This document shows, piece after piece, positions 26,749 to 33,742 of a stretch of 64,000 nucleotides of DNA (the stretch's first letter is position 1; the number at the start of each line of letters is the position of its first letter). This DNA comes from Rhizobium esperanzae (lineage in GTDB: Bacteria > Pseudomonadota > Alphaproteobacteria > Rhizobiales > Rhizobiaceae): positions 62,001 through 126,000 of the forward strand of contig NZ_MXPU01000005.1 of the NCBI RefSeq assembly GCF_002204185.1, in the 5' to 3' direction. Position numbers and translations under genes: made by a program. The notes beneath the pieces are model-generated. The model ran no database searches. It was not told the DNA's origin and saw only the letters and a program-made list of their open reading frames with translations.

Positions 26749-27336
26749 TCAGAAGGGGTTCCAGGTCGGCGCCTGGGTGATCTTGAGATAGCCGACATTG
26801 ACCCCGAGGCGGGCGCCGACGCCGGTGCGGATCGGCACAACCAGCACGTCGTTGTTTTTCAGTACCGTCATGCCGAAGCCGGCGATCACATAGGCCGAGC
26901 CGCTGACGCCGCCGAAGCGGGCATAGATGCCGTCGATGGAGGGCAGGTCGTAGACCAGCATCATGACGCGCGAACCCTGGCCGCCGTAATCGATGCCGAG
27001 AGACGGGCCCTGCCAGTAGAGCGGATGCTCGCCGGCGTTCTTGGTGTTGAGTTGGCCTTCGCCGTAGGTGAGGCCGGCGATGAAGGCGCCGCCGCCTTCC
27101 TGCCCGAGAATATAACCGTTCGGCAGACCGTATTTCTGGAAGGCGCTCTCGACCACCTTGGCAAGGCCGCCGCTGGCAGAGCCGAAGAAGGAGTGGCCGG
27201 CATCGATGATCTCCTGCATCGTATACTGACCGTTGTTCTGGGCGGCGGCCGGTCCGGCAATCATCAGCGAGGAGAAGACGAGGGCCGAAATCAGCCTGCA
27301 GAAGCCAATGAATCGGTGCGGAAATCGAAGGCGCAT
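26749..27336 (-). CDS. eipA: EipA family envelope protein (DUF1134)
   Basis: 195 residues from the ATG at 27336, which places a signal peptide at residues 1-32 (cleavage after GPAAA). The mature part is a small beta-rich domain with Gly-rich strands (FFGSASGGLAKVVESAFQKY, SRVMMLVYDLPSIDGIYARF, VGARLGVNVGYLKI). It matches DUF1134, described in Brucella as EipA, a periplasmic protein needed for cell-envelope integrity. An in-frame upstream extension to 27474 lacks any export signal and was not used. Confidence 0.85.
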   Translation of the reverse strand: MRLRFPHRFIGFCRLISALVFSSLMIAGPAAAQNNGQYTMQEIIDAGHSFFGSASGGLAKVVESAFQKYGLPNGYILGQEGGGAFIAGLTYGEGQLNTKNAGEHPLYWQGPSLGIDYGGQGSRVMMLVYDLPSIDGIYARFGGVSGSAYVIAGFGMTVLKNNDVLVVPIRTGVGARLGVNVGYLKITQAPTWNPF

Positions 27337-27409
27337 GATGTCATCCGTTCGTCGTTTGGCTGGAGCGGGCACCCGCTCGCGTCGATTGCTGCATTTTGCG
27401 CCGATGATC

Positions 27410-27426
27410 TTAACAATCGGTTTACC
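27410..27426. promoter_or_regulatory. Weak CtrA-box candidate upstream of chpT
   Basis: TTAA-CAATCGG-TTTACC departs by one base from the full CtrA consensus TTAA-N7-TTAAC in its second half. It lies in the eipA/chpT divergent region, 100 bases before chpT. Only suggestive. Confidence 0.25.
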
Positions 27427-27526
27427 AAATATGGTGTCATTATGGCACTGAATACGATCGCAAACTTCGCGCAATTTTGATGAAGCATATTGCGGGCGCG
27501 ATGAGATTGCTGCCCTTCAGGAGACG

Positions 27527-28177
27527 ATGATGTCCAAGAACCCGAACCTCACCCTGTCCGGCCCGGATTTGGCCGCGCTTCTCTGCAGCCGCGTTTGCCA
27601 CGATGTCATCTCGCCCGTTGGCGCGATCAACAACGGTCTGGAACTTCTGGATGAAGGCGGTGCTGATTCCGACGCAATGGATCTGATCCGCACCAGTGCG
27701 CTCAACGCTTCCGTCCGTCTGAAATTCGCGCGCCTCGCCTTCGGTGCATCGGGTTCAGTTGGCGCCTCGATCGATACCGGCGAGGCCGAGAGGGCCGCCA
27801 AGGATTTTGCGATCGCCGAGAAGAAGACCGAGGTGATCTGGAACGGACCGCGCGCCATCGTGGCCAAGAACCGCGTCAAGCTGCTGCTCAACCTCTTCCT
27901 CGTCGCCTATTCGGCGATTCCGCGCGGCGGCGTGCTCGAGGTAACGCTCGAAAATCCCGAATTCGACGCCAAGTTCACGCTCACGGCGAAAGGCAAGCTG
28001 ATGCGTCTGCCGCCGAAATTCGTCGAGATATCGACGGGCACGATCGAGGAAGCGATCGACGCCCATTCGATCCAGCCGTACTACGCCGTGCTTCTGGCCG
28101 AGGAGTGCGGAATGACGCTCGACCACAGCGCAAGCCCGGACGAACTGGTGTTCACGGCAACGGTTGCTGCGGTCTGA
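27527..28177 (+). CDS. chpT: Histidine phosphotransferase ChpT
   Basis: 216 residues (the second ATG at 27530 is equally possible). The phosphorelay helix is LAALLCSRVCHDVISPVGAINNGLE, matched in two overlapping parts: CSRVCHDVISPVG carries the phospho-accepting His25, followed by AINNGLELL. The C-terminal half is a degenerate ATPase-like domain without the nucleotide-binding N/G boxes, as in Caulobacter ChpT. Family knowledge: it receives phosphate from the hybrid kinase CckA and passes it to CtrA and CpdR. The ctrA gene lies 0.7 kb downstream on the other strand, which supports the assignment. Confidence 0.93.
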   Translation: MMSKNPNLTLSGPDLAALLCSRVCHDVISPVGAINNGLELLDEGGADSDAMDLIRTSALNASVRLKFARLAFGASGSVGASIDTGEAERAAKDFAIAEKKTEVIWNGPRAIVAKNRVKLLLNLFLVAYSAIPRGGVLEVTLENPEFDAKFTLTAKGKLMRLPPKFVEISTGTIEEAIDAHSIQPYYAVLLAEECGMTLDHSASPDELVFTATVAAV

Positions 28178-28296
28178 TTTTCGGCGTGCAGCAGCATGCT
28201 CACGCCCGTCTGGTAACGATTCCTTAGCCTGATGGACCTATTCTCTTAGGTTGTGGAAGACCCCTCGTTGCGACGAATGCGGGGAAAGGAGCAGTC

Positions 28297-28659
28297 ATGC
28301 AAAGGTTCATGATCACCGATAATTCGGACATTGTCCGCAAGGTCGGCAAGCGCATTCTCTCCGAACTCGACTTTCTCGTCAGCGAGGCCTCCAGTGCCGC
28401 CGAGGCGCTGCAGCACTGCCAGACAGAGTTGCCGGAATACCTGATCGTCGATTCCGGCATGGAAGGGGCGCTCGACCTCATCGCGGCCATCCGCGCCATG
28501 GACGGCGGCAAAGAGGTCAAGATCTATTACTGCGTCATCGAGGCGGATCTGAAGAAGCTGATGGCAGGTAAACGAGCCGGCGCCACCGATTTCCTGCTGA
28601 AGCCGTTTGATCGTAAGATCCTAACCGCCGTTTTCGGAAATCGCGCGATTGCTGCCTGA
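28297..28659 (+). CDS. Single-domain response regulator with atypical active site
   Basis: 120 residues, one receiver domain and no output. The phospho-acceptor Asp52 (YLIVDSGM) and the invariant Lys102 (FLLKPFD) are present. The acidic pocket is reduced to one Asp (MITDNS, D8), and the switch Thr/Ser expected at position 80 is Val (IYYCVIEAD). It may therefore respond to phosphorylation abnormally or act as a docking/adaptor receiver. Its place between chpT and ctrA suggests a role in the same relay, as a partner or phosphate sink for ChpT. It is not CpdR- or DivK-like in its motifs. Confidence 0.88.
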   Translation: MQRFMITDNSDIVRKVGKRILSELDFLVSEASSAAEALQHCQTELPEYLIVDSGMEGALDLIAAIRAMDGGKEVKIYYCVIEADLKKLMAGKRAGATDFLLKPFDRKILTAVFGNRAIAA

Positions 28660-28824
28660 CGGCAGCTTACTTCCCGGCCGCATCGGCCGTCCCTGAGCAT
28701 AGTGCCGAAAAAGCGCCGCCGGCCCCGGCTAACGCTGCGCTTTTCCCTGACCGGGATATCAACCTGTTCGGCCAGATCAGCCGGGATCCCTTTAACGGCG
28801 GCAAGCGCCGGCAGTACAAACGAA

Positions 28825-28849
28825 AAATCCCGCCGAAAGGGCGGGATTT
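28825..28849 (-). terminator. Rho-independent terminator of ctrA
   Basis: A 10-bp stem, AAATCCCGCC / GGCGGGATTT, with a five-base loop. On the minus strand it runs into TTTTTCGTTTG. It ends ctrA transcription about 30 bases after the stop codon. Confidence 0.8.
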
Positions 28850-28876
28850 CGTCATCCGATAAGGGGGATCGGAAGA

Positions 28877-29578
28877 TCAAGCGGTTTCCGCATATTCGGT
28901 GCCATCCGGCTCGCGAAGAACGTAACCACGGCCCCAGACGGTTTCGATGTAGTTGGCGCCGCCGGCGGCGTTGGCCAGCTTCTTGCGCAGCTTGCAGATG
29001 AAGACGTCGATGATCTTCAGTTCCGGCTCGTCCATGCCGCCGTAAAGGTGGTTCAGGAACATTTCCTTGGTAAGGGTGGTGCCCTTGCGGAGCGAAAGCA
29101 GCTCCAGCATCTGGTATTCCTTGCCCGTCAGGTGGACGCGCTGGCCGCCGACTTCGACGGTCTTGGCATCGAGATTGACGATCAACTCGCCGGTCATGAT
29201 GACTGACTGGGCGTGGCCCTTGGAGCGGCGAACGATAGCGTGAATGCGGGCGACCAGTTCATCCTTGTGGAACGGCTTGGTCATGTAGTCGTCGGCGCCG
29301 AAGCCGAGGCCGCGAACCTTATCCTCGATGCCTGCCATGCCCGACAGAATGAGGATCGGTGTCTTGACCTTGGACAGCCGGAGAGTGCGGAGCACTTCAT
29401 ATCCGGACATGTCGGGCAGGTTCAGATCGAGAAGGATGATGTCGTAATCATACAGCTTGCCCAGATCGACGCCTTCTTCACCGAGATCGGTGGTGTAAAC
29501 ATTAAAACTCTCTGATTTGAGCATCAATTCGATGCTCTGCGCCGTAGCGCTGTCATCTTCGATGAGAAGTACCCGCAT
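28877..29578 (-). CDS. ctrA: Cell-cycle master response regulator CtrA
   Basis: 233 residues. The receiver (residues 1-120) has the acidic pocket EDD (7-9), phospho-Asp51 ([16 protein letters not shown]), switch Ser in ILSGMAG and Lys in [10 protein letters not shown]. The OmpR-type winged helix (130-225) ends with [14 protein letters not shown] and [11 protein letters not shown], the near-invariant CtrA recognition region. CtrA controls DNA replication initiation, division, flagellar and envelope genes in alphaproteobacteria and is essential in most rhizobia. The C-terminus ends in Ala (AETA), the type of tail that ClpXP uses for degradation. Confidence 0.98.
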   Translation of the reverse strand: MRVLLIEDDSATAQSIELMLKSESFNVYTTDLGEEGVDLGKLYDYDIILLDLNLPDMSGYEVLRTLRLSKVKTPILILSGMAGIEDKVRGLGFGADDYMTKPFHKDELVARIHAIVRRSKGHAQSVIMTGELIVNLDAKTVEVGGQRVHLTGKEYQMLELLSLRKGTTLTKEMFLNHLYGGMDEPELKIIDVFICKLRKKLANAAGGANYIETVWGRGYVLREPDGTEYAETA

Positions 29579-30014
29579 AATTATCCCCTTTACCGCCGCC
29601 GAAAGGTGGCCTGGCCCCCTACACGCTACCCGAACAAGCTACGTGATTTGGAAGCTGCCACGAAATGGTTAACAAATTCTAATTCACTCTGGCAAGGAGT
29701 ATCGAATTTATTAAATAATTTTTCCATTTCTCTGTTTTCCAATAGGAATCTCAAAAAGCGTTCCTCAACATTAAGATTAGGAAACAGCGCTAAGTGATTC
29801 ATCCGACTCGCCAATGAAAAGGTTCGAACTTCATGCCGTGGCATTTACCGACCCTTAAATCATCGGGTCTATCATTAACGATGCCCGTAAACGAAAGGTT
29901 ACCAGCGGTAGGTTTTTGTTAATATCGCAGGAAATTTTTTAGCAAACCGTGTCAAAGCGGCGCGCAGGGCGGTTTCAAGTTGAGCCGGGGTCTCGCATCA
30001 CGGGAGTAATGCGT
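29579..30014. promoter_or_regulatory. ctrA / fliJ-like divergent regulatory region with CtrA half-site
   Basis: 436 AT-rich bases between divergent genes with no credible coding frame. On the ctrA strand it contains GTTAACCAT (complement of 29665-29673), the conserved CtrA half-site TTAACCAT, preceded by an ATTA-N7 arrangement close to the full TTAA-N7-TTAAC box; it lies about 90 bases from the ctrA start and may mediate autoregulation. Further TTAAC and TTAA words occur near 29855-29879 and 29918. AT content here is clearly higher than in the surrounding genes. Confidence 0.55.
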
Positions 30015-30368
30015 ATGAAGTCGCGAGAAAGTCTCGTTCGCCTGAAAGAGTTTCAGGTGAACGAAAAACGACGTCAATTGCAGCAATTGCAGATGATGAT
30101 GTCCGAATTCGAACGGATGACGAAGGATCTGGAGAGCCAGATCGTCGTCGAGGAAAAGAAGTCCGGTATATCCGACCCGAATCACTTTGCTTATCCGACC
30201 TTCGCCAAGGCCGCGCGTCAGCGGGCCGACAACCTGCAGGTTTCGATCAAGGAACTGAAGATGCAGGAAGAGGCGCTGGAACTGGCGCTTGAGGAAATGC
30301 AGGCGGAATATGCAAGGGCGACGGCGCTGGAGGAACGTGACAGCGGCGCCCGCGCCGCCAGGGCCTGA
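30015..30368 (+). CDS. fliJ: FliJ-like flagellar export chaperone
   Basis: About 117 residues from the ATG at 30015 (GGGAG eight bases upstream); 30009 and 29949 are in-frame alternatives. It is nearly all alpha-helical and highly charged (MKSRESLVRLKEFQVNEKRR, then a Gln/Met/Glu-rich helix and ALELALEEMQAEYARATALE), predicting an antiparallel coiled coil as in FliJ. FliJ is a soluble chaperone/stalk of the flagellar export ATPase FliI. No other flagellar genes are here; its position divergent from ctrA suggests CtrA control. Confidence 0.7.
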   Translation: MKSRESLVRLKEFQVNEKRRQLQQLQMMMSEFERMTKDLESQIVVEEKKSGISDPNHFAYPTFAKAARQRADNLQVSIKELKMQEEALELALEEMQAEYARATALEERDSGARAARA

Positions 30369-30415
30369 GAGAAAATGCGGGCGCCGGCGTCGGCGCCCCG
30401 GGAATTGCCACAGAG

Positions 30416-30460
30416 AAGCCATGTATGATGGGCGTGCCGTCCGTCATACATGGCTTTTGG
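30416..30460 (+). terminator. Terminator after the FliJ-like gene
   Basis: A long stem, AAGCCATGTATGA (30416-30428) with TCATACATGGCTT (30444-30456), followed by TTTTGG. A second GC-rich hairpin (GGGCGCC/GGCGCCC, around 30379-30397) precedes it. Confidence 0.8.
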
Positions 30461-30524
30461 TGTTTCCCGCCGTTTGCGTCCGCACGCCATCGCTCCACGC
30501 GGCGACCGCTTCAGGCGTCGCGAA

Positions 30525-30803
30525 TCAGTTCACGACATCCTGCCATTCTGGATGACGTTGCGCCTGCGCCTTGAAGAACGGGCAGAGCGGAATGATCTTC
30601 CAACCGCCAGCGCGAGCCGCTTCCACCGCGCGCAGTGCCAATGCCTGGCCGACACCCTTGCCGCGCAGGGCATCAGGAACCGCCGTGTGATCGATGATGA
30701 TGAGCTTCGGCGAGGTGCGCGAATAGGTCATCTCCGCCTCGTGCCCCTCGACGTCCACGGCATAACGGCCGCCGGATGCGCCTTCCTCATTTCGAATATC
30801 CAT
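30525..30803 (-). CDS. Small GNAT-like N-acetyltransferase (YjdJ/GTNAT type)
   Basis: 92 residues: a minimal acetyltransferase with the core AEMTYSRTSPKLIIIDHTAV and the acetyl-CoA loop LRGKGVGQALALRAVEAA, ending in IIPLCPFFKAQAQRHPEWQD, which is typical of the short YjdJ-like family. The start ATG is the complement of 30801-30803; the frame stays open far upstream, but that part is low-complexity. The substrate is unknown. It is convergent with the FliJ-like gene. Confidence 0.85.
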   Translation of the reverse strand: MDIRNEEGASGGRYAVDVEGHEAEMTYSRTSPKLIIIDHTAVPDALRGKGVGQALALRAVEAARAGGWKIIPLCPFFKAQAQRHPEWQDVVN

Positions 30804-30938
30804 TGTCTTTCCTCGTACACAGATATTTATCGCAGCCGACGGTGACACGGTGGCGCGGTCGTGCCAAGCCGGCGGAACAGTTCCTCGGGGAGACGCAGTG
30901 TTCATGAAAAATGTCGGATCGGCGCGAGGTTTGGGGCA

Positions 30939-31406
30939 ATGAGCGCGCTTTCGATCGTCCGCCCCGCTCTTTTCGTGGCAGCGCCGTTCCTCCTGGCGCT
31001 CGGCCTGATCTTGCCGCTGGTCCGTTTCGAGACGCTGTATTTCTTCGATCAGACCCCGTCGCTCATCGACATCGTCGTCTCGCTCTGGCAAGGCGGAGAT
31101 GGGCTGCTGGCGGCGATCGTCGCGCTGGTCTCGATCGTGCTTCCGTTTCTGAAGATGATCGGGATTGCGGCGGAAGCGACGGCTGCCGGCAGCGAGGCCG
31201 GGAGCCTGTTCTATCGTCGCGTCGTGCCGCATCTGTCCAAGTGGTCAATGATGGACGTGCTGCTGGTCGCGATCGTCATTGCTGCGGCGAAGACAACGGG
31301 GTTGGCGGATGCCTTCACGCAGCCCGGCCTCTGGTGCTACGCCGCCTCGTCAATAATTTCGGGCCTTCTTCATTCCCTGATGGGAGATGCGTCCGGCCCG
31401 AAATAA
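30939..31406 (+). CDS. Paraquat-inducible protein A (PqiA)-like membrane protein
   Basis: 155 residues with four probable membrane helices; the ATG at 30939 follows TTGGGG. The pattern LPLVRFETLYFFDQTPSLID, then VALVSIVLPFLKMIGI, then LSKWSMMDVLLVAIVIAAAK is the PqiA domain, in which the P-F-x-K and KWSM-DV motifs are conserved. PqiA proteins occur with MCE lipid-transport proteins in the inner membrane, but no pqiB/mce gene is adjacent. Only a single PqiA unit is present instead of the usual tandem. Confidence 0.8.
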   Translation: MSALSIVRPALFVAAPFLLALGLILPLVRFETLYFFDQTPSLIDIVVSLWQGGDGLLAAIVALVSIVLPFLKMIGIAAEATAAGSEAGSLFYRRVVPHLSKWSMMDVLLVAIVIAAAKTTGLADAFTQPGLWCYAASSIISGLLHSLMGDASGPK

Positions 31407-31426
31407 ATGTCGACGATGGCGTGTGA

Positions 31427-31702
31427 TCAGTGGCGATATTGCTGGATGCGCGTGGTGCGCAGGCCGGCGAGGCCGTGGCTGTTGATCGACGACTGCCAGG
31501 AAAGGAATTCTTCGACCGTGAGCGTGTAACGCTCGCAGGCCTCTTCCAAGCTCAACAGGCCACCGCGAACAGCCGCGACAACCTCTGCCTTGCGGCGGAT
31601 GACCCAGCGCCGCGTATTGGGCGGCGGAAGATCCGCGATGGTCAGGGGGCTGCCATCGGGGCCGATGACATATTTCACTCGGGGACGTATCATTTCGGTC
31701 AT
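31427..31702 (-). CDS. sciP: CtrA inhibitor SciP (DUF1153)
   Basis: 91 residues from the ATG at 31702 (a second ATG at 31693). The whole protein is one helix-turn-helix-like domain: RPRVKYVIGPDGSPLTIADL, PPNTRRWVIRRKAEVVAAVR, GLLSLEEACERYTLTVEEFL. This matches DUF1153, shown in Caulobacter to be SciP, a small protein that binds CtrA and blocks its transcriptional activation. The C-terminus (GLAGLRTTRIQQYRH) is also typical. It lies 1.8 kb from the ctrA start, so inhibitor and target are near neighbours here. Confidence 0.93.
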   Translation of the reverse strand: MTEMIRPRVKYVIGPDGSPLTIADLPPPNTRRWVIRRKAEVVAAVRGGLLSLEEACERYTLTVEEFLSWQSSINSHGLAGLRTTRIQQYRH

Positions 31703-31815
31703 TGGACTCTCTACACAACGCAAGACCACGAGCGCCACTCTAGCCTGCCACATTTAAAAATTGCCTAAGCCCAACGTAAGACTTTGATAACAAATTTAGA
31801 TGCCCGGAGCGGCCA

Positions 31816-32347
31816 GTGAACGAGCCAGGCAAACCTGCCGGCACTCACGAGCACGTCGATCTCTTCTATGGCACCGGTGACGGCGATGACGCGGACTGTT
31901 CCGCCGATCTTCTGCGAGGAGGGATCGATTGCGGACGGTGCGGCCGATCAGGAAAATTGCCGCCTCGACAGGCTCTTCCAGGTGCCCGGCCTGAAGAACG
32001 GCTTTGCCTTCACATTGCACGACGTTGACCTGAAACAATACATTTTCGCTACTCGGGCAGCCATTCGGCATGGGAGCATTCTATGGCAATGCGCTGTGGC
32101 TGCGGGAGCTTCTGGAGCGGCTCTCACGCAACAGCAATCCCGAAGATGGCTCGCCGGAAACGTCTAGCCGGCGGCAGATCGAAGAGCTGCGTTGTCGGCG
32201 AAACGCAAGATCGCGATTATTCTCGATCTCTCGTCGCATGCGGTCGATGGTTATCTGAAGAGCGCGATGTCCAAGCCATATACGGTCAACCGCACGCAGG
32301 GTCGCCAGAACGGCACCGGCCGCCCTGAGGCAGCCGGTCCTTTCTAG
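31816..32347 (+). pseudogene. Decayed LuxR-type transcriptional regulator
   Basis: No intact reading frame spans this stretch, but pieces in different + frames add up to a LuxR-family regulator. At 32192-32347 one frame reads KIAIILDLSSHAVDGYLKSA then MSKPYTVNRTQ, the recognition half of a LuxR/FixJ helix-turn-helix. Just upstream (32070-32191) another frame gives YGNALWLRELLERL and SSRRQIEELRC, the expected start of the same DNA-binding domain. Earlier parts (31868-32062) encode a possible ligand-domain remnant (GFAFTLHDVDLKQYIF). At least two frame changes are needed. The terminal TAG overlaps the RIME-like element. Confidence 0.55.
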
Positions 32348-32447
32348 AGCAATTCCAGGAAAAGCGCCAAGCGCCTTTGCCGGGAATTGCATAAATACAA
32401 AAGGTTAGAGCGGTTCTGCGCTTCGGTGGAAGCTGAACCGCTCTTAA
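32343..32447. repeat. RIME-like double palindrome (Rhizobium intergenic mosaic element)
   Basis: About 105 bp composed of two hairpins: GCAATTCC (32349-32356) with GGAATTGC (32383-32390), and AGAGCGGTTC (32407-32416) with GAACCGCTCT (32435-32444). The layout and words match what I recall of RIME1, a dispersed roughly 108-bp rhizobial intergenic element with two large palindromes. The second hairpin touches the pssA stop codon and, read on the minus strand, is followed by a T-rich stretch, so it probably terminates pssA. Confidence 0.75.
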
Positions 32448-33169
32448 AAGCCTTTTCCGCCGGTCACTTCTGATACGACGGTCCCGAAGATGATGCGCAT
32501 GTCCATCAAGATCGAGAAATTGCCGACATAATAAAGATCACAAGCGATGCGGGCGCGCGCCTTGGCGGGACGATCGGTCGGACCGCGCAGGCCACGCATC
32601 TGGGCGAGACCGGTCATGCCGGGGCGCATCGCGTGGCGCTGGTGATATTCCGGCACGAGCTCTTCATAGAGCACGCCGCCGGCGCGCATGCCGATTGCAT
32701 GGCAGCGGGGACCGACGACCGACATGTCGCCCAACAGCACGTTCAACAGCTGTGGCAGCTCGTCGATGTTAGTGCGGCGCAGAATAGCGCCGATGCGGGT
32801 GATGCGCGGGTCGTTCTTCACCGTCTGGGCAACGCCCGAGACATCGCAAAGATCGGTGCGCATGGAACGGAACTTGTAGACCTTGATGGCCTTGCAGTTC
32901 TTACCCCAACGGGTCTGCTTGAACAGCACCGGTCCTGGGCTGTCGAGCTTGATCAGCAGGGCGACGAGAAGAAGGAAGGGGGCGAGGACGAGGAGGGCGC
33001 TCAACGATGAAACTATGTCGAACGCCCGCTTCAGGGCGAGATCCACCCACGGCGCTTGGGAGGCACCGCTATGGATGACGGGGGTCTGAATCTTCAGGCT
33101 CGGCTGCTGGCGGCGGCTCGGGCGGAAGGAATCAGTCGAAATGGTGTTGTTTAATTCCGTGATGCTCAA
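32444..33169 (-). CDS. pssA: Exopolysaccharide initiating glycosyl-phosphoryl transferase (PssA/ExoY type)
   Basis: 241 residues. A membrane helix at about 50-72 (FDIVSSLSALLVLAPFLLLV) is followed by the bacterial sugar transferase domain: KLDSPGPVLFKQTRWGKN, KVYKFRSMRTD, RTNIDELPQLLNVLLGDMS, VGPRCHA and MRPGMTGLAQMRG. Such enzymes transfer the first sugar phosphate to undecaprenyl phosphate; in R. leguminosarum PssA starts the acidic exopolysaccharide unit. The gene stands apart from a polysaccharide cluster, as reported for pssA. The N-terminal 45 residues are hydrophilic and the true start may be downstream. Confidence 0.9.
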   Translation of the reverse strand: MSITELNNTISTDSFRPSRRQQPSLKIQTPVIHSGASQAPWVDLALKRAFDIVSSLSALLVLAPFLLLVALLIKLDSPGPVLFKQTRWGKNCKAIKVYKFRSMRTDLCDVSGVAQTVKNDPRITRIGAILRRTNIDELPQLLNVLLGDMSVVGPRCHAIGMRAGGVLYEELVPEYHQRHAMRPGMTGLAQMRGLRGPTDRPAKARARIACDLYYVGNFSILMDMRIIFGTVVSEVTGGKGF

Positions 33170-33742
33170 CGATCGTACTCTGTTGTCTTCGAGGGGCGCG
33201 GCGGCAATAGGCGATCAATGGTTTGCCCTGTGACCAGGGCTGCACTCAGGTGTTGGTAACCCTACTAAAACGGAAAAATGCGACAATTGTGTAATGGTGT
33301 CCAGAGAAATATCGCATCGCAATAAATCTTTCGCACTTGCGATAAGTTGAGGCAAGCTCATGATATTTCGTTAATAGTTGCAATTTCATCAAGGTTTTTA
33401 GACCTTTGGCGAGGGCTTCCATGGGGCTATCCTCGTGTTGTTTCGACACGCGACCGGCGGTTGGCAGACGGCGTTTTTAACGAATTCCGAACTGAATTTT
33501 TTTGCCGGATATGTTCGGCCGTCCTCAAACTGTGTCAGAATATGACAAAATCAAGGCCGAATCGGCAGCGTTCAAAACTGCGAGGGATGGAGAGTTGTGC
33601 CCAGCCCGGAATCACGCGACCTCTTCCGGTTTCTGTGAGGATCTGCTGTGCGCCTCGGGCGCGGCAGGAATGCCGCGGCAGGCGCAGAACATCATAATGA
33701 GCGGGTCGCGCCATCACGGCATTTGCGAATGCCCGCGGATGG
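33170..33742. promoter_or_regulatory. Long pssA upstream region with palindrome
   Basis: 573 bp between pssA and the upstream phosphatase, on average more AT-rich than its surroundings and without a credible gene. It holds the inverted repeat TGTCA-GAATA-TGACA (33533-33547), which on the other strand also resembles half of a PHO box. Published work on R. leguminosarum pssA describes a complex promoter responding to RosR and phosphate; whether this dyad is one of those sites is not known. A 67-codon frame at 33246-33449 on the minus strand was considered non-coding. Confidence 0.5.

Noticed and set aside
29606..29797. 63-codon plus-strand frame in the ctrA upstream region
   Set aside because: AT-rich, Asn/Ser/Leu-rich and overlapping probable CtrA sites; not protein-like.
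31796..32071. 91-codon minus-strand frame between sciP and pssA
   Set aside because: The plus strand of the same stretch has recognisable LuxR-type remnants downstream, and this product has no recognisable fold; treated as chance.
33246..33449. 67-codon minus-strand frame upstream of pssA
   Set aside because: Reasonable start MSKQHEDSPMEALAK but no clear ribosome-binding site, AT-rich codons and no recognised family; more likely leader DNA.
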